The position numbers were made by a program, and so were the translations under genes. From assembly GCA_016779385.1 (NCBI GenBank), contig JADHNT010000006.1, positions 1 through 48,386 of the forward strand: DNA of 48,386 bases. Direction: 5' to 3'. Source of the stretch: Pseudomonadales bacterium. Lineage in GTDB: Bacteria; Pseudomonadota; Gammaproteobacteria; Pseudomonadales; Azotimanducaceae. Below are positions 17,414-26,163 of this stretch, piece after piece (position 1 is the stretch's first letter; each line of letters opens with the position of its first letter). The notes under the pieces are model-generated. The model searched no databases. It saw only the letters and a list, made by a program, of their open reading frames with translations, and was not told the DNA's origin.

Positions 17414-18187
17414 ATGCTGGTGGATAGCCACTGCCATCTCGACTACTTGGATGCGCCGCCGGAGGAGAGCATCGCCCGGGCCAAGGCTGCGGGGGTGGCG
17501 CACATGCTGTGTGTGGGCGCCGATCCGGCGCATTTTGATCGCGTGCTGGCCGTGGTGCAGGGCACGGAAGGGGTGGATGGCAGCGTCGGGATTCACCCCC
17601 TGGCGGTCACCGCCGAGCCTGCCCCTTGGGATGCGGTGGTTGCGCGGGCGAGCTCATCAGGCGTGGTCGCCCTCGGGGAAACGGGGCTGGATTACGCCGA
17701 TCCGGCCGCCCCCGATCGAGCCCTGCAGGGGGCGTGCTTCGCGCAGCACCTTGCCTTAGGCGCGGAGCACGGGCTGCCCGTGATCATTCATACTCGGGAG
17801 GCTCGGGAGGACACCCTGGCACAGCTGCGCGCCGCCGGGGCTCGGCCGGAAGCCGGAGTGCTGCACTGCTTCACGGAAAGCTGGGAAATGGCCGAGGCGG
17901 CAATTGCCCTTGGCTACTACGTGAGCTTTTCGGGCATCGTGACCTTTAAGAGCGCGGAGGCGCTTCGAGGGGTGGCGGCGAAGGTGCCCGCGGATCGTCT
18001 GCTGGTGGAGACCGACGCGCCCTGGCTCGCTCCCGTGCCCCATCGGGGCCGACAGAACGAGCCGGCGCTCTTGCCCCACACGGCGGCGGTGCTAGCCCAG
18101 TGCCAGGGGGTGAGCCCAGAGGCGCTGGCTCGGCAAACCACGAAAAATTACCGACGCCTCTTTGCCCGTACGTCCTTTTCGGCCTAA
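17414..18187 (+). CDS. TatD family metal-dependent DNase/hydrolase
   Basis: A 257-residue TatD-type amidohydrolase-fold nuclease. Metal ligands are visible: DSHCHLDYL (HxH), GETGLDYA (Glu), VIIHTREA (His), LHCFTES (His) and VETDAPWL (Asp). The ATG at 17414 has AGGAG upstream; the longer frame to 17207 is rejected because it overlaps pilZ and lacks family sequence. In the pilZ-tatD context this is most likely the YcfH-type paralogue. Family members show DNase and D-aminoacyl-tRNA-related activities; the exact role is not settled. Confidence 0.93.
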   Translation: MLVDSHCHLDYLDAPPEESIARAKAAGVAHMLCVGADPAHFDRVLAVVQGTEGVDGSVGIHPLAVTAEPAPWDAVVARASSSGVVALGETGLDYADPAAPDRALQGACFAQHLALGAEHGLPVIIHTREAREDTLAQLRAAGARPEAGVLHCFTESWEMAEAAIALGYYVSFSGIVTFKSAEALRGVAAKVPADRLLVETDAPWLAPVPHRGRQNEPALLPHTAAVLAQCQGVSPEALARQTTKNYRRLFARTSFSA

Positions 18188-18197
18188 GCCGCCCGTT

Positions 18198-18662
18198 CTA
18201 GGCGCGGGGGAAGAGTTCCTCGAACAAGCGGTAGTCCGTTTCCCCCATGCCAAGGGCCTGGTAGGTGCGTTGGGCGCGAAGATTGTCCCGCTCCACATAT
18301 AGGCGCAGGCCGATGCCCGTCGGGTCCGCGAGGGCCTCCTTGCGCACCGTTTCGTAGAGGGATCGGAAAACCCCGCGCTGGCGCCAGGAGGGCGTAACGT
18401 AAACGCTTTGCAGCCACCAGAAGGTGCCGGCGCGCCAGTCGCTCCATTCGAAGGTGACAGACGCGGTGCCGACGCATCGATCCGCTTCATCCACAGCGAC
18501 CCATACCCGACCCCGGGCTGGCACGCTGATGAGCCCTTCGATACCCGCGGTGACGATGGCCTCCGGAAGCCCATGGTCCTCCGTCTCCAGCGCCATGGCG
18601 CACTGAAAGGTGGCGAGGGTCGATACGTCTGCGAGGGTGGCGGCCCGAAGGGAAAAGGTCAT
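18198..18662 (-). CDS. GNAT family N-acetyltransferase
   Basis: A 154-residue GNAT-fold acetyltransferase. It opens with a typical N-terminal strand (SLRAATLADVSTLATF). The core shows WWLQSVYVTPSWRQRGVFRSL, whose RQRGV is the acetyl-CoA-binding motif A, and ends with NLRAQRTYQALGM. The substrate is unknown. Its ATG overlaps the stop of the DPP IV-like gene (ATGA), so it is the third gene of the pepQ-dpp operon. An amino-acid or peptide acetyl acceptor would suit that context, by inference only. Confidence 0.88.
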   Translation of the reverse strand: MTFSLRAATLADVSTLATFQCAMALETEDHGLPEAIVTAGIEGLISVPARGRVWVAVDEADRCVGTASVTFEWSDWRAGTFWWLQSVYVTPSWRQRGVFRSLYETVRKEALADPTGIGLRLYVERDNLRAQRTYQALGMGETDYRLFEELFPRA

Positions 18663-20821
18663 GGGGTGGGCTCCGTAAAGCGGCGGGTGAGAAAGGCGCA
18701 GAGCTGTTCGTAGCGATGGGTGCTGACCTCGGCGCCAGCGATGGCGTGCTTCGCCCCGGGGTAGGCCATCATTTCGAAGGGAATGGCGGCTTTCTGAAGC
18801 GCCGCCATGAGTCGCGTGCTGTGGGTGAATAGTACGTTGTCGTCGGCCATGCCGTGGACGAGCAGCAGGGCGCCGGGCGCTTTGCCCAGTCCCTCCAGGT
18901 AGGGCAATACGCCGGAGCGCGCATAGCCCTTGGGGTTCTCCCCCGGAGTGCCGAGATAGCGTTCCGTGTAGTGGGTGTCATAGAGATGCCAGTCCGTGAC
19001 CGGCGCCACGGAAACGGCGGCGCGGAAGCGCTCGGGCGCCTCGGCCAGGCAGCGGAGGGCCATGAAGCCCCCGTAGCTGTGGCCAAAGACCGCCACTTTG
19101 CTGCGGTCGAACCAGGGGGCCTCGGCGAAGGCGTCGAGGGCGCGGAATTGATCCCTTACCTCCACGGCCCCGAAGGTTCGGTAGATGGGGCGCTCGAAGG
19201 CTTCGCCGCGCCCGGCGCTGCCCCGGTTATCGAGTTCCAGCACGGCCCAGCCGTGCTGTACGAAGACCTGGTGGATTAGGGGTGGCCAGCCCTGGGTCAC
19301 GCGTTGGGCCCCGGGGCCGCCGTACACCGCCAGAATCACCGGGAAGGGTCCGTCCCCTTCCGGCTTGGTGAGACGGTAGTGCAGGGGCTGACCGTCTTCC
19401 CCTTGGAGCTGGCCCAGTTCCGGGGTCGCGCGGGTGGCGAGGTAGGGGGCGTAGGCATGGCTCGCGTCGCTGAGGCGGTTCGCCATGAGCGTCGCCCGAG
19501 GCGAGCCGGCGCCGTCGCGAAGCGTGGCCTCGGGAGGCTGATCGGGATGTTCCTCAACTACCACCATCCAAGCGCCGCCGCGGGCCACGGCGCCCTGGTG
19601 CCAGCCCCTTTCCGCGGTGAGGGCTTCCACGGGGCTGCCATCTAACGGCGCTCGGAGCACCTGACGCGCCGTGGGATCGCCCAGGGTCCCCTCGAAAAGC
19701 ACAGCGCCTGCATCCTCATCCACGGTGAGCACCCGGTGCACGATGCTGCCCTCGGGCGTTAGCCGGCGTTCCTCGGCTTCCCCTAGGTGGCGACGGTAAT
19801 AAAGTTGCCGGGGGCCCCCGCGTTCCGCGCTCCACAGGGCGCCGCTGGAAGCCAGAGGGCGGAAGTCGTCATGGAGATTCACCCAGCTCTCGCTGCGCTC
19901 CTCGAGGGCGAGCTCAAGGGTGCCGTCGAGGCCCAGGCGCAGCAGGCTCAGGGTTTTCTGGTCCCGGGGTTGGCGCTGGATGAACAGGGCGTCGCTGCTC
20001 GGTGCCCAGGTGACCCGGGCTAGGTAGGCTTCTGGATCGTCGCTCCAGGGCAACCAGCGCAGGCTACGGTCCTCAAGGGACAGCACCCCGAGGGAGAGCT
20101 TGGCGTTGGGGCCTCCGGTGAAGGGATAGCGCTGTGCAACGGCCTCAATCCCCGCTTCGGTGGCATCAAAGCGCAGGGTTTCGGGAATGGGCGTTTCGTC
20201 GGCTTTGATAAAGGCAAGGTGCGCGCCGTCCGGGGAGAACCAGAAGGCGTCCTGGCGGTGCATTTCCTCCGCGGCGATAAAGTCCGGCAAGCCCACCACG
20301 ATGCCGTCCGCCGCTTCTTCCGTGAGGCGCGCCACGGTGCCGCCTGGGGTGCCCAGCCAAAGATCCCCCTCGTGCACATAGGCGAAGCGGTGATCGTCGG
20401 GGGCGCTGGTGAGCTGGTGGACCTGATGGCCCTCCGGGCTCAGGCGCTCCGCGCTTGCCCCCTCTAGGACCTGCTCATAGGCAACCCCATTTAGGGTAAA
20501 GCGAAGGGCCTGGCCGTCTGCGCGCCAGTGAAATTCCGTGACCCCGGAGAAAAATAGGCGAAGCCGTTCCCGGCGAGCTTTCTCGGCTTCTGAGCTGGGG
20601 GCCTCCGGGCCTTCCCCGGCGCCGGAGAATAGGCGCCGGGCGGAGAAGTCCTCTCCTCTGGTCCAGGTGCCGAGCCAAAGCTCAAGGCGGTTGCCGTCGT
20701 CGGCGGCGCTTTGGAGCCAGGCCAGGGCCTGGCCCCTTGGGGCAAAGCGAAAGTGGCTCAGGGTGGGCCCGGCCAGCGGCGGCGAAGCGAAAAGTCGGGC
20801 AAGGGTGAGGCGTTCGGTCAC
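18659..20821 (-). CDS. S9 family peptidase, dipeptidyl peptidase IV-like
   Basis: A 720-residue S9B-type prolyl peptidase that removes X-Pro or X-Ala dipeptides. The N-terminal beta-propeller spans about 1-460 and carries the double Glu motif FIAAEEMHRQD, which binds the substrate amino-terminus in DPP IV. The alpha/beta-hydrolase domain has the nucleophile in GHSYGGFMAL, Asp in HGMADDNVLF and His in GAKHAIAG. Residue VYGGPGAQ supplies the oxyanion region. No clear signal peptide is seen, so it is probably cytoplasmic. It begins at a GTG overlapping the pepQ stop and ends in ATGA with the GNAT gene. With PepQ it forms a proline-peptide degradation pair. Confidence 0.92.
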   Translation of the reverse strand: MTERLTLARLFASPPLAGPTLSHFRFAPRGQALAWLQSAADDGNRLELWLGTWTRGEDFSARRLFSGAGEGPEAPSSEAEKARRERLRLFFSGVTEFHWRADGQALRFTLNGVAYEQVLEGASAERLSPEGHQVHQLTSAPDDHRFAYVHEGDLWLGTPGGTVARLTEEAADGIVVGLPDFIAAEEMHRQDAFWFSPDGAHLAFIKADETPIPETLRFDATEAGIEAVAQRYPFTGGPNAKLSLGVLSLEDRSLRWLPWSDDPEAYLARVTWAPSSDALFIQRQPRDQKTLSLLRLGLDGTLELALEERSESWVNLHDDFRPLASSGALWSAERGGPRQLYYRRHLGEAEERRLTPEGSIVHRVLTVDEDAGAVLFEGTLGDPTARQVLRAPLDGSPVEALTAERGWHQGAVARGGAWMVVVEEHPDQPPEATLRDGAGSPRATLMANRLSDASHAYAPYLATRATPELGQLQGEDGQPLHYRLTKPEGDGPFPVILAVYGGPGAQRVTQGWPPLIHQVFVQHGWAVLELDNRGSAGRGEAFERPIYRTFGAVEVRDQFRALDAFAEAPWFDRSKVAVFGHSYGGFMALRCLAEAPERFRAAVSVAPVTDWHLYDTHYTERYLGTPGENPKGYARSGVLPYLEGLGKAPGALLLVHGMADDNVLFTHSTRLMAALQKAAIPFEMMAYPGAKHAIAGAEVSTHRYEQLCAFLTRRFTEPTP

Positions 20822-22137
20822 GGCGTTAGGGCTCCCGCAAAGGCGTCTCGAGTAAGGTTTTCCGGCCCTTCGGGGGTGATACGCACGTTATCTTCGATGC
20901 GAATGCCGCCGAAGGGCGTGAGGGTTTCGATAAGGGGCCAGTTCAGGAGCTCCCGTTGTCGCCCTTCCCGCAGCACCTTCAAGAAACTCGGGATAAAATA
21001 AAGCCCAGGTTCCACGGTGACCACCATCTCCGGTGTGAGGGTGCGGGTAAGGCGCAGGGCCGGGTGGTTGGCCGGGGGCGGAGTCAGGTCGCCCTCGGCG
21101 TTGGCGAGCTGGCCCCCGGCATCGTGCACCTGAACGCCCAGTAGATGGCCCAGGCCGTGGGGCATGAAGCGCTCGGGCACGCCATTCTCTAGCAGAGCGG
21201 CCTTCGAACAGCGAGCGATGCCGCTCTCCACCAGGAGTTCCGCAAGGGCCTCCATGGTGGCGTCCTGTAGGCTTGCCCAGGGGACGCCGGGGGCGAGGCG
21301 AGCCACGACGCCTTGCTGGAGCGCGTCCATGGCGTCGATGAGGTCCTGGAAGGCCCCAGGTTCCCGGGCGTAGGTCCGGGTGATATCGGCAGCGTAGCCC
21401 CCAGCGCTGGCCCCCGCATCAATGAGGAGGCTCCGGCTTGGGCCCCGGTCCCGGGTGCGATGGTGGTAGTGAAGAATGGCGCCCCGTTCATTTAAGCCAA
21501 TGATGTTGGTGTAGGGCAGTTCGTGGTCTTCGTGCCCCGTGGCGGCGAGGTAGCGAAGGTGCAGCTCAAATTCGCTGTCCTCAGCGCGAAAGCCCTCGGC
21601 GACGGCGCGATGGCCACGCACGGCCCGGATATTGGCGGCGCGCAGGCAGGCGAGTTCGTAGGGGGTTTTCTCCGCCCGGGCAAAGTCGACGCGGTGGCGC
21701 AGGGCCGTGGGGTCCGGGTGGCCCGGTCCGAGGGCGACCGTCGGCCCGGCGCAGTGGGCGGCCCAGGCGGCGATGTGCTGGTCGCGCTCGCGCTCGCTCG
21801 CAACCAGGGTCGCCGGAAGCACGTCGAGCCAGGGGCCCTCCGGCGACCGGGGGGGCGCATGCCAGAAGTCGTCCGCCTGCAGATGCAGCATCTCCGGTGC
21901 GCCGGACGCGGGGATGAGCACCGCCGACCCAGCGGCGTCCGGAAGAGGCGCAAAGAGGGAAAAGTGGGGATTGGGTTTCCAGCTGGCGGCGGTGTCATCC
22001 AGGAAGTGGTCCTGGGGTGCGCCGGCGTAGATCACCGCGCCACCGATGCCCTCCTGTGCAAGCGCCCCCTGGTAGCGAGCCAAAAGCGTGCGGAGGTGAT
22101 CGCGGTGGTGATCGGCAAGGCTTGGGTCGGAAGGCAT
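20818..22137 (-). CDS. pepQ: Xaa-Pro dipeptidase PepQ (prolidase)
   Basis: A 439-residue M24B prolidase, close to the 443 of E. coli PepQ. The N-terminal domain has FLDDTAASWKPNPHF. The pita-bread domain supplies all five metal ligands: LLIDAGA and AADITRTY (two Asp), MPHGLGH (His), TVEPGLYF (Glu) and GGIRIEDNV (Glu). The open frame reaches 22278, but the family N-terminus starts near MPSDPSLADHHRDHL. Two adjacent ATGs are possible, at 22140 and 22137; GGAG is three and six bases away, so the second is preferred. It heads the pepQ-dpp-gnat operon. Confidence 0.93.
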   Translation of the reverse strand: MPSDPSLADHHRDHLRTLLARYQGALAQEGIGGAVIYAGAPQDHFLDDTAASWKPNPHFSLFAPLPDAAGSAVLIPASGAPEMLHLQADDFWHAPPRSPEGPWLDVLPATLVASERERDQHIAAWAAHCAGPTVALGPGHPDPTALRHRVDFARAEKTPYELACLRAANIRAVRGHRAVAEGFRAEDSEFELHLRYLAATGHEDHELPYTNIIGLNERGAILHYHHRTRDRGPSRSLLIDAGASAGGYAADITRTYAREPGAFQDLIDAMDALQQGVVARLAPGVPWASLQDATMEALAELLVESGIARCSKAALLENGVPERFMPHGLGHLLGVQVHDAGGQLANAEGDLTPPPANHPALRLTRTLTPEMVVTVEPGLYFIPSFLKVLREGRQRELLNWPLIETLTPFGGIRIEDNVRITPEGPENLTRDAFAGALTP

Positions 22138-22234
22138 CATGATCTCCAGGGGTGCTTCACGGGGCCGGATGCGCAGTGTAGCGAGGGCCAGGGGACAGGC
22201 CCAGACCATGGAGTCCGGGGGCGCCGCTATGGTA

Positions 22235-22240
22235 TATAAC
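22235..22240 (+). promoter_or_regulatory. Candidate -10 element upstream of the molybdenum hydroxylase run
   Basis: TATAAC lies in a short AT-rich island (GGTATATAACACG) inside otherwise GC-rich sequence, 33 bases before the first start codon of the run. The matching -35 region (22212-22217) is poor. The 132-bp space between pepQ and this gene must hold both divergent promoters. AGGGAGAGGG before ATG 22273 is the ribosome-binding site. Confidence 0.3.
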
Positions 22241-22272
22241 ACGAGGTTTAAAGCACTCCGAGGGAGAGGGTT

Positions 22273-23160
22273 ATGCAAGGTTTTGCCTACGAGGCGCCAT
22301 CATCGCTGGACGCGCTTCGGGCGCGGCTGGCGGCTGCCCAGGGGGCCGGGGAATTGACCCAGGTTCTAGCTGGCGGGACGGATCTGCTTGTGCAAATGAA
22401 GCAGGGGCAGCGGGCGCCGGGCCTGATTCTCGATATTAAGCGCGTGGGGGAGACGCAAGCCCTGACGGTAGATGGCGATTGGCTCACCATCGGTGCCTCC
22501 GTGCCGGCGGCGAAGGCGAAGGCCTTCCCCCTCGTGGCGGAAGCCTTCCCGGGGCTGGCTCACGCCATTGACCTCATCGGCTCTTCGCAAATTCAGGGGC
22601 GGGCTTCCCTCGGCGGTAACCTGTGCAATGCCTCGCCGGCCGGGGACACCATCCCCGCCCTCATCGCCAACGGTTTTGAAGCGCAGATCCTCACCGCTGA
22701 CGGCCTCCGGACCTTGCCCGTGGAGGCCTTCGTGACCGGCGTCGGCAAAAATGCCCTCGCTTCCGGAGAAGTGCTCCTTGCCCTTAAGGCGCCGGTGCCT
22801 GGTCCCCGCAGCGGTGATGCCTACCAGCGCTTTACGCCGCGCACGGAAATGGACATCGCGGTGGTAGGGGTGGGCGCTCGCCTCACGCTTGACGACGCCG
22901 GGGTGATCGCCTCGGCGTGTATCGCTCTGGGCGCCGTGGCGCCCCAGGCCTTCCTCGCAGAGGCCGCGGGGGCAGCCCTGGTCGGCACCCGCGGTGAGCC
23001 GCAGGCCCTCGAGGCTGCCGCTGCGGCGGCGATGGCAGTGGCAAAGCCGATCTCTGATAAGCGGGGCTCGGCGGACTTCCGCCGAAGAATTTGCGGGGTG
23101 CTGGTGAAGCGCGTGGTGGCCCAGGCGCTCGAGCGCTGCACGACGGGAGGAACGAAGTAA
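22273..23160 (+). CDS. Molybdenum hydroxylase FAD-binding subunit (CoxM/XdhB type)
   Basis: A 295-residue FAD subunit of the xanthine dehydrogenase/CO dehydrogenase family. The PCMH-type FAD domain (about 1-175) carries the two flavin-binding motifs, LAGGTDLL at about 34 and the SLGGNLCNASPAGD block at about 115. The C-terminal CO_deh_flav_C domain covers about 180-290. It passes electrons from the iron-sulfur subunit to an acceptor. It is the first gene of a medium-small-large arrangement, M-S-L, the order used by the cox-type family. The substrate of the complex is not evident. Confidence 0.92.
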   Translation: MQGFAYEAPSSLDALRARLAAAQGAGELTQVLAGGTDLLVQMKQGQRAPGLILDIKRVGETQALTVDGDWLTIGASVPAAKAKAFPLVAEAFPGLAHAIDLIGSSQIQGRASLGGNLCNASPAGDTIPALIANGFEAQILTADGLRTLPVEAFVTGVGKNALASGEVLLALKAPVPGPRSGDAYQRFTPRTEMDIAVVGVGARLTLDDAGVIASACIALGAVAPQAFLAEAAGAALVGTRGEPQALEAAAAAAMAVAKPISDKRGSADFRRRICGVLVKRVVAQALERCTTGGTK

Positions 23161-23639
23161 TGAAGGTTCATGTGCAAACGGAAGTGAACGGGGAAGCGGT
23201 GGAGTTTCTCTGCGATCCCACGGCCACGCTGCTGGACGTGCTCCGGGATAACCTTGGGCTTCGGGGCAGCAAGGAAGGCTGCGGCACCGGGGATTGCGGC
23301 GCGTGCAGCGTGGAGCTCGACGGCGCCCTGGCCTGCAGTTGCCTAATTCTGGCAGCGGAAACGCAAGGGCGTTCCGTGGCGACCATCGAAGGGGTAGCCA
23401 CCCCGGAGGCGCTTCATCCCCTGCAAAGCCATCTGCTGAAAAGTGCCGGGCTCCAGTGCGGCGTGTGCACCCCGGGCATCGTGGTGGCGGCCAAGCACCT
23501 GTTGGAAGAGGACCCCAACCCCACGGAGGAAGCGGTGCGCTATTTCTTGGCCGGGAATCTTTGCCGGTGCACGGGCTATGACAAGATCATTCGGGCGGTG
23601 CTTGACGCCGCGGCGGAGATGCGAGGAGAAGCGGCATGA
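23160..23639 (+). CDS. Molybdenum hydroxylase [2Fe-2S] subunit (CoxS/XdhC type)
   Basis: A 159-residue two-cluster subunit. The N-terminal plant-ferredoxin cluster uses C41, C46, C49 and C61 (CGTGDCGAC). The C-terminal helical cluster uses C100, C103, C135 and C137 (CGVC and CRC). All eight ligands are present. The ATG overlaps the upstream stop as TAATG, and its end overlaps the large subunit as ATGA. The longer frame to 23091 only repeats the end of the FAD subunit gene and is not used. Confidence 0.95.
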   Translation: MKVHVQTEVNGEAVEFLCDPTATLLDVLRDNLGLRGSKEGCGTGDCGACSVELDGALACSCLILAAETQGRSVATIEGVATPEALHPLQSHLLKSAGLQCGVCTPGIVVAAKHLLEEDPNPTEEAVRYFLAGNLCRCTGYDKIIRAVLDAAAEMRGEAA

Positions 23640-25897
23640 GCGAAGCCATGGATTTTAAGGTCATTGGAACCCGCCCGATCCGTCCCGACGGGGTGGACAA
23701 GGTCACGGGGCGCGCCAGCTTTGGTGCCGACTTTTCCCTGCCGGGCATGCTCGAGGGGGCCGTGCTGCGCTCGCCTCACGCGCATGCGCGGATCAAGAGC
23801 ATTAAGACGGACGCGGCCCTCGCGGCCTCCGGCGTGAAGGCCGTGGTGACCGGTGCGGACTTTCCCCAGGTGGCGGCGGGCGCCATCGAAGGCGGGGAAG
23901 GGGGCGGCGACTTCGCCGATCTCGCGGGGAACGTGATTGCCCGGGGTAAGGTGCGCTACCACGGCCATGCCGTGGCGGCCGTAGCGGCGCAAAGCCGGGC
24001 CCAGGCCCTCGCAGCCTTGGCCCTCATTGAGGTGGAGTACGAAACGCTCCCGGCGGTGCTGTCCCTCGACGCAGCCCTCGCCGAAAGCGCGCCCTTGATC
24101 GATGAAGGGCTCATGACCTCCGGGCTCGCTGAGCCGGCCACCGCGCCTTCGAATCTGGCGTCGGTGATTGAGATGGGGAACGGCGATCTGGACGCTGGCT
24201 TCGCAGACGCCGCGCTTATCGTCGAGCGGCGCTACCAAACCCCCACGGTGCACCAGGGCTACATCGAGCCCCATGCGTGCGTGGGTCGCTGGGGCCAGGA
24301 CGATCAGGCCATGCTTTGGTGCTGCACCCAGGGCGCCTTTGATGTGCGTTCCATGACGGCGAAGGTGCTGGGCCAGCCCGTGGGTTCCTTGAAGGTGATT
24401 CCCAGCGAAATTGGGGGCGGCTTCGGGGGTAAGACCACTGTCTACCTCGAGCCCCTCGCGTTGCTTCTGTCGAAAAAGAGCGGCCGCCCGGTGCGCATGG
24501 TGATGACCCGGGAAGAGGTCTTCCGCGCTACCGGGCCCGCGTCGGCGGCCACCATCGATCTGCGCATGGGCTTCTCCCAGGACGGCAAGATTACCGCCGC
24601 GGAAGCCACCATGGCCTACGAGGCGGGAGCCTTCCCGGGGTCCCCCGTGGGCCCGGGTACTATGTGCGTATTCGCTCCCTACCGGATAGCTAACTTCCGA
24701 ATCAAAGGGATGGACGTGCTGGTGAACAAGCCGAAGGCCGCGGCCTATCGTGCCCCTGGCGCCCCCCAGGCCCTCTTTGCCACGGAAAGCGCCATGGACG
24801 AAGCCGCGGATAAGCTCGGGATCGATCCCATCGAGCTGCGCTTGCGTAACGCCGTGGAGGAAGGGGACTCGGCCATTTACGGCCCGAAGTTTGGCCCCAT
24901 TGGCCTCCGTGCCTGCTTGGAAGCTGCGGCGGCCCATCCCCACTACACGAAGGCTAAGGACGCCGGCGTGGGGCGGGGCGTGGCCGTGGGCTTCTGGTTC
25001 AACGTGGGGCTCCAGTCCTCCGCAGAAGTGCACATCAATGAAGACGGTACGGTAACCGTCATCGAAGGTAATCCGGACATCGGCGGTTCCCGGGCGTCCA
25101 TGGCTCTGATGGCCGCGGAAACCCTTGGCGTTCCCTACGAGAGCGTTCGCGTGGTGGTTGCCGATACGGAAACCGCAGGCTTCACGAACGTCACCGGCGG
25201 CTCCCGGGTGACCTTTGCTACGGGTATGGCCGTAGTGGAAGCTTCCAAGGACATCATCGCCCAGTGCTGCAGCCGGGCGGCGTCCCTCTGGAGCACGGAC
25301 GAAGACATGGTGGAATGGCGCGATGGCGCGGTTCATCCCCGCCCCGGGGTGAACGTCGAAGCGAAGCCCCTGTCTCTGAAGGATTTGGCGGGCAAGGCGG
25401 GGCGCACGGGTGGGCCCCTGCTAGGTAAGGCTTCCCTGAACGCTCGGGGGGCAGGACCGGGCTTCTCCGTGAACCTTTGCGATGCGCTTGTTGATCAGGA
25501 AACGGGGCAGGTGCAGGTGAAGGCCTTCACGGCGATTCAGGATGCGGGCAAGGCCATTCATCCGAGCTACGTGGAAGGACAGCTCCAGGGCGGCGCGGTG
25601 CAGGGCATCGGTTGGGCCCTGAACGAAGAGTATGTCTACAGCCCCGAAGGCGTCATGGAAAACGCTGGCTTCCTGGATTACCGAATCCCGGTCGCATCCG
25701 ATCTCCCCATGATCGACACGCAAATCATTGAGGTGCCGAATCCCGGCCATCCTTACGGGGTACGGGGCGTGGGGGAAACGCCCATCGTGGCGCCCCTGGC
25801 CGCCGTGGCTAACGCGGTGTCCGCGAGCGCAGGGGTGCGCATGACCGAATTACCCCTGTCGCCGCCGCGGGTGCTTGAGGCCCTCGACCAGGCCTAG
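23636..25897 (+). CDS. Molybdenum hydroxylase molybdopterin-binding large subunit
   Basis: A 753-residue catalytic subunit. The N-terminal a/b hammerhead domain opens with RPDGVDKVTGRASFGADF. The molybdopterin-binding domain shows QGAFDVR, the GGGFGGK loop at about 260, the AYRAPGAPQ segment, a QGIGWALNEE block and the catalytic Glu E714 in GVGETPI. It lacks the AYRCSFR loop of genuine aerobic CO dehydrogenase, so it is not CoxL. General resemblance is to 4-hydroxybenzoyl-CoA reductase and related aldehyde or N-heterocycle hydroxylases. No maturation gene (XdhC/CoxF type) or uptake gene lies beside it. The next gene is a MoaD/ThiS-like protein 17 bp downstream. Confidence 0.93.
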   Translation: MSEAMDFKVIGTRPIRPDGVDKVTGRASFGADFSLPGMLEGAVLRSPHAHARIKSIKTDAALAASGVKAVVTGADFPQVAAGAIEGGEGGGDFADLAGNVIARGKVRYHGHAVAAVAAQSRAQALAALALIEVEYETLPAVLSLDAALAESAPLIDEGLMTSGLAEPATAPSNLASVIEMGNGDLDAGFADAALIVERRYQTPTVHQGYIEPHACVGRWGQDDQAMLWCCTQGAFDVRSMTAKVLGQPVGSLKVIPSEIGGGFGGKTTVYLEPLALLLSKKSGRPVRMVMTREEVFRATGPASAATIDLRMGFSQDGKITAAEATMAYEAGAFPGSPVGPGTMCVFAPYRIANFRIKGMDVLVNKPKAAAYRAPGAPQALFATESAMDEAADKLGIDPIELRLRNAVEEGDSAIYGPKFGPIGLRACLEAAAAHPHYTKAKDAGVGRGVAVGFWFNVGLQSSAEVHINEDGTVTVIEGNPDIGGSRASMALMAAETLGVPYESVRVVVADTETAGFTNVTGGSRVTFATGMAVVEASKDIIAQCCSRAASLWSTDEDMVEWRDGAVHPRPGVNVEAKPLSLKDLAGKAGRTGGPLLGKASLNARGAGPGFSVNLCDALVDQETGQVQVKAFTAIQDAGKAIHPSYVEGQLQGGAVQGIGWALNEEYVYSPEGVMENAGFLDYRIPVASDLPMIDTQIIEVPNPGHPYGVRGVGETPIVAPLAAVANAVSASAGVRMTELPLSPPRVLEALDQA

Positions 25898-25914
25898 GTA
25901 GGGAGGGCACAGCC

Positions 25915-26160
25915 GTGGCCAAGGTCCATGTGCCCTTCGATCTCCGCCATTTGGCCGAGGGCGCCGCGGTGCTTGAGGTGCGAGGGACGTGCTACCGGAG
26001 CCTCATGGCGGCCCTACGGGACCGCTATCCTGTCCTGGAAGCGGCCCTGGTGCGGGATAAGGCCTTTGTGCTCGATGGGGAAATTCTCGATAGCCCTCTG
26101 CTGGAGGCCGTTGCCCCGGCCAGTGAGATCCACTTCCTCCCTCGCATTGGCGGGGGCTAG
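25915..26160 (+). CDS. MoaD/ThiS-like ubiquitin-fold sulfur carrier
   Basis: An 81-residue protein with the MoaD/ThiS beta-grasp pattern: a first strand KVHVPFDLRHL, a middle helix region SLMAALRDRYPVLEAAL, and the strand-loop end EIHFLPRIGGG. The C-terminal Gly-Gly is the site that is adenylated and thiocarboxylated in sulfur carriers. It starts at a GTG, 17 bp after the molybdenum hydroxylase large subunit and 3 bp before galK. It could be a dedicated MoaD for molybdopterin, or a carrier for another sulfur transfer. No E1-like MoeB or MoaE gene is present in the window. Confidence 0.8.
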   Translation: MAKVHVPFDLRHLAEGAAVLEVRGTCYRSLMAALRDRYPVLEAALVRDKAFVLDGEILDSPLLEAVAPASEIHFLPRIGGG

Positions 26161-26163
26161 GGC

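Noticed and set aside
23576..25336. A 586-codon open frame antisense to the molybdenum hydroxylase large subunit
   Set aside because: It lies wholly over a well-supported gene on the other strand. High GC makes such long antisense frames common, and its composition (many His, Arg and Gly) is not protein-like.
23636..25897. Identification of the large subunit as aerobic CO dehydrogenase CoxL
   Set aside because: The AYRCSFR active-site loop is absent; the corresponding stretch reads AYRAPGAPQ.
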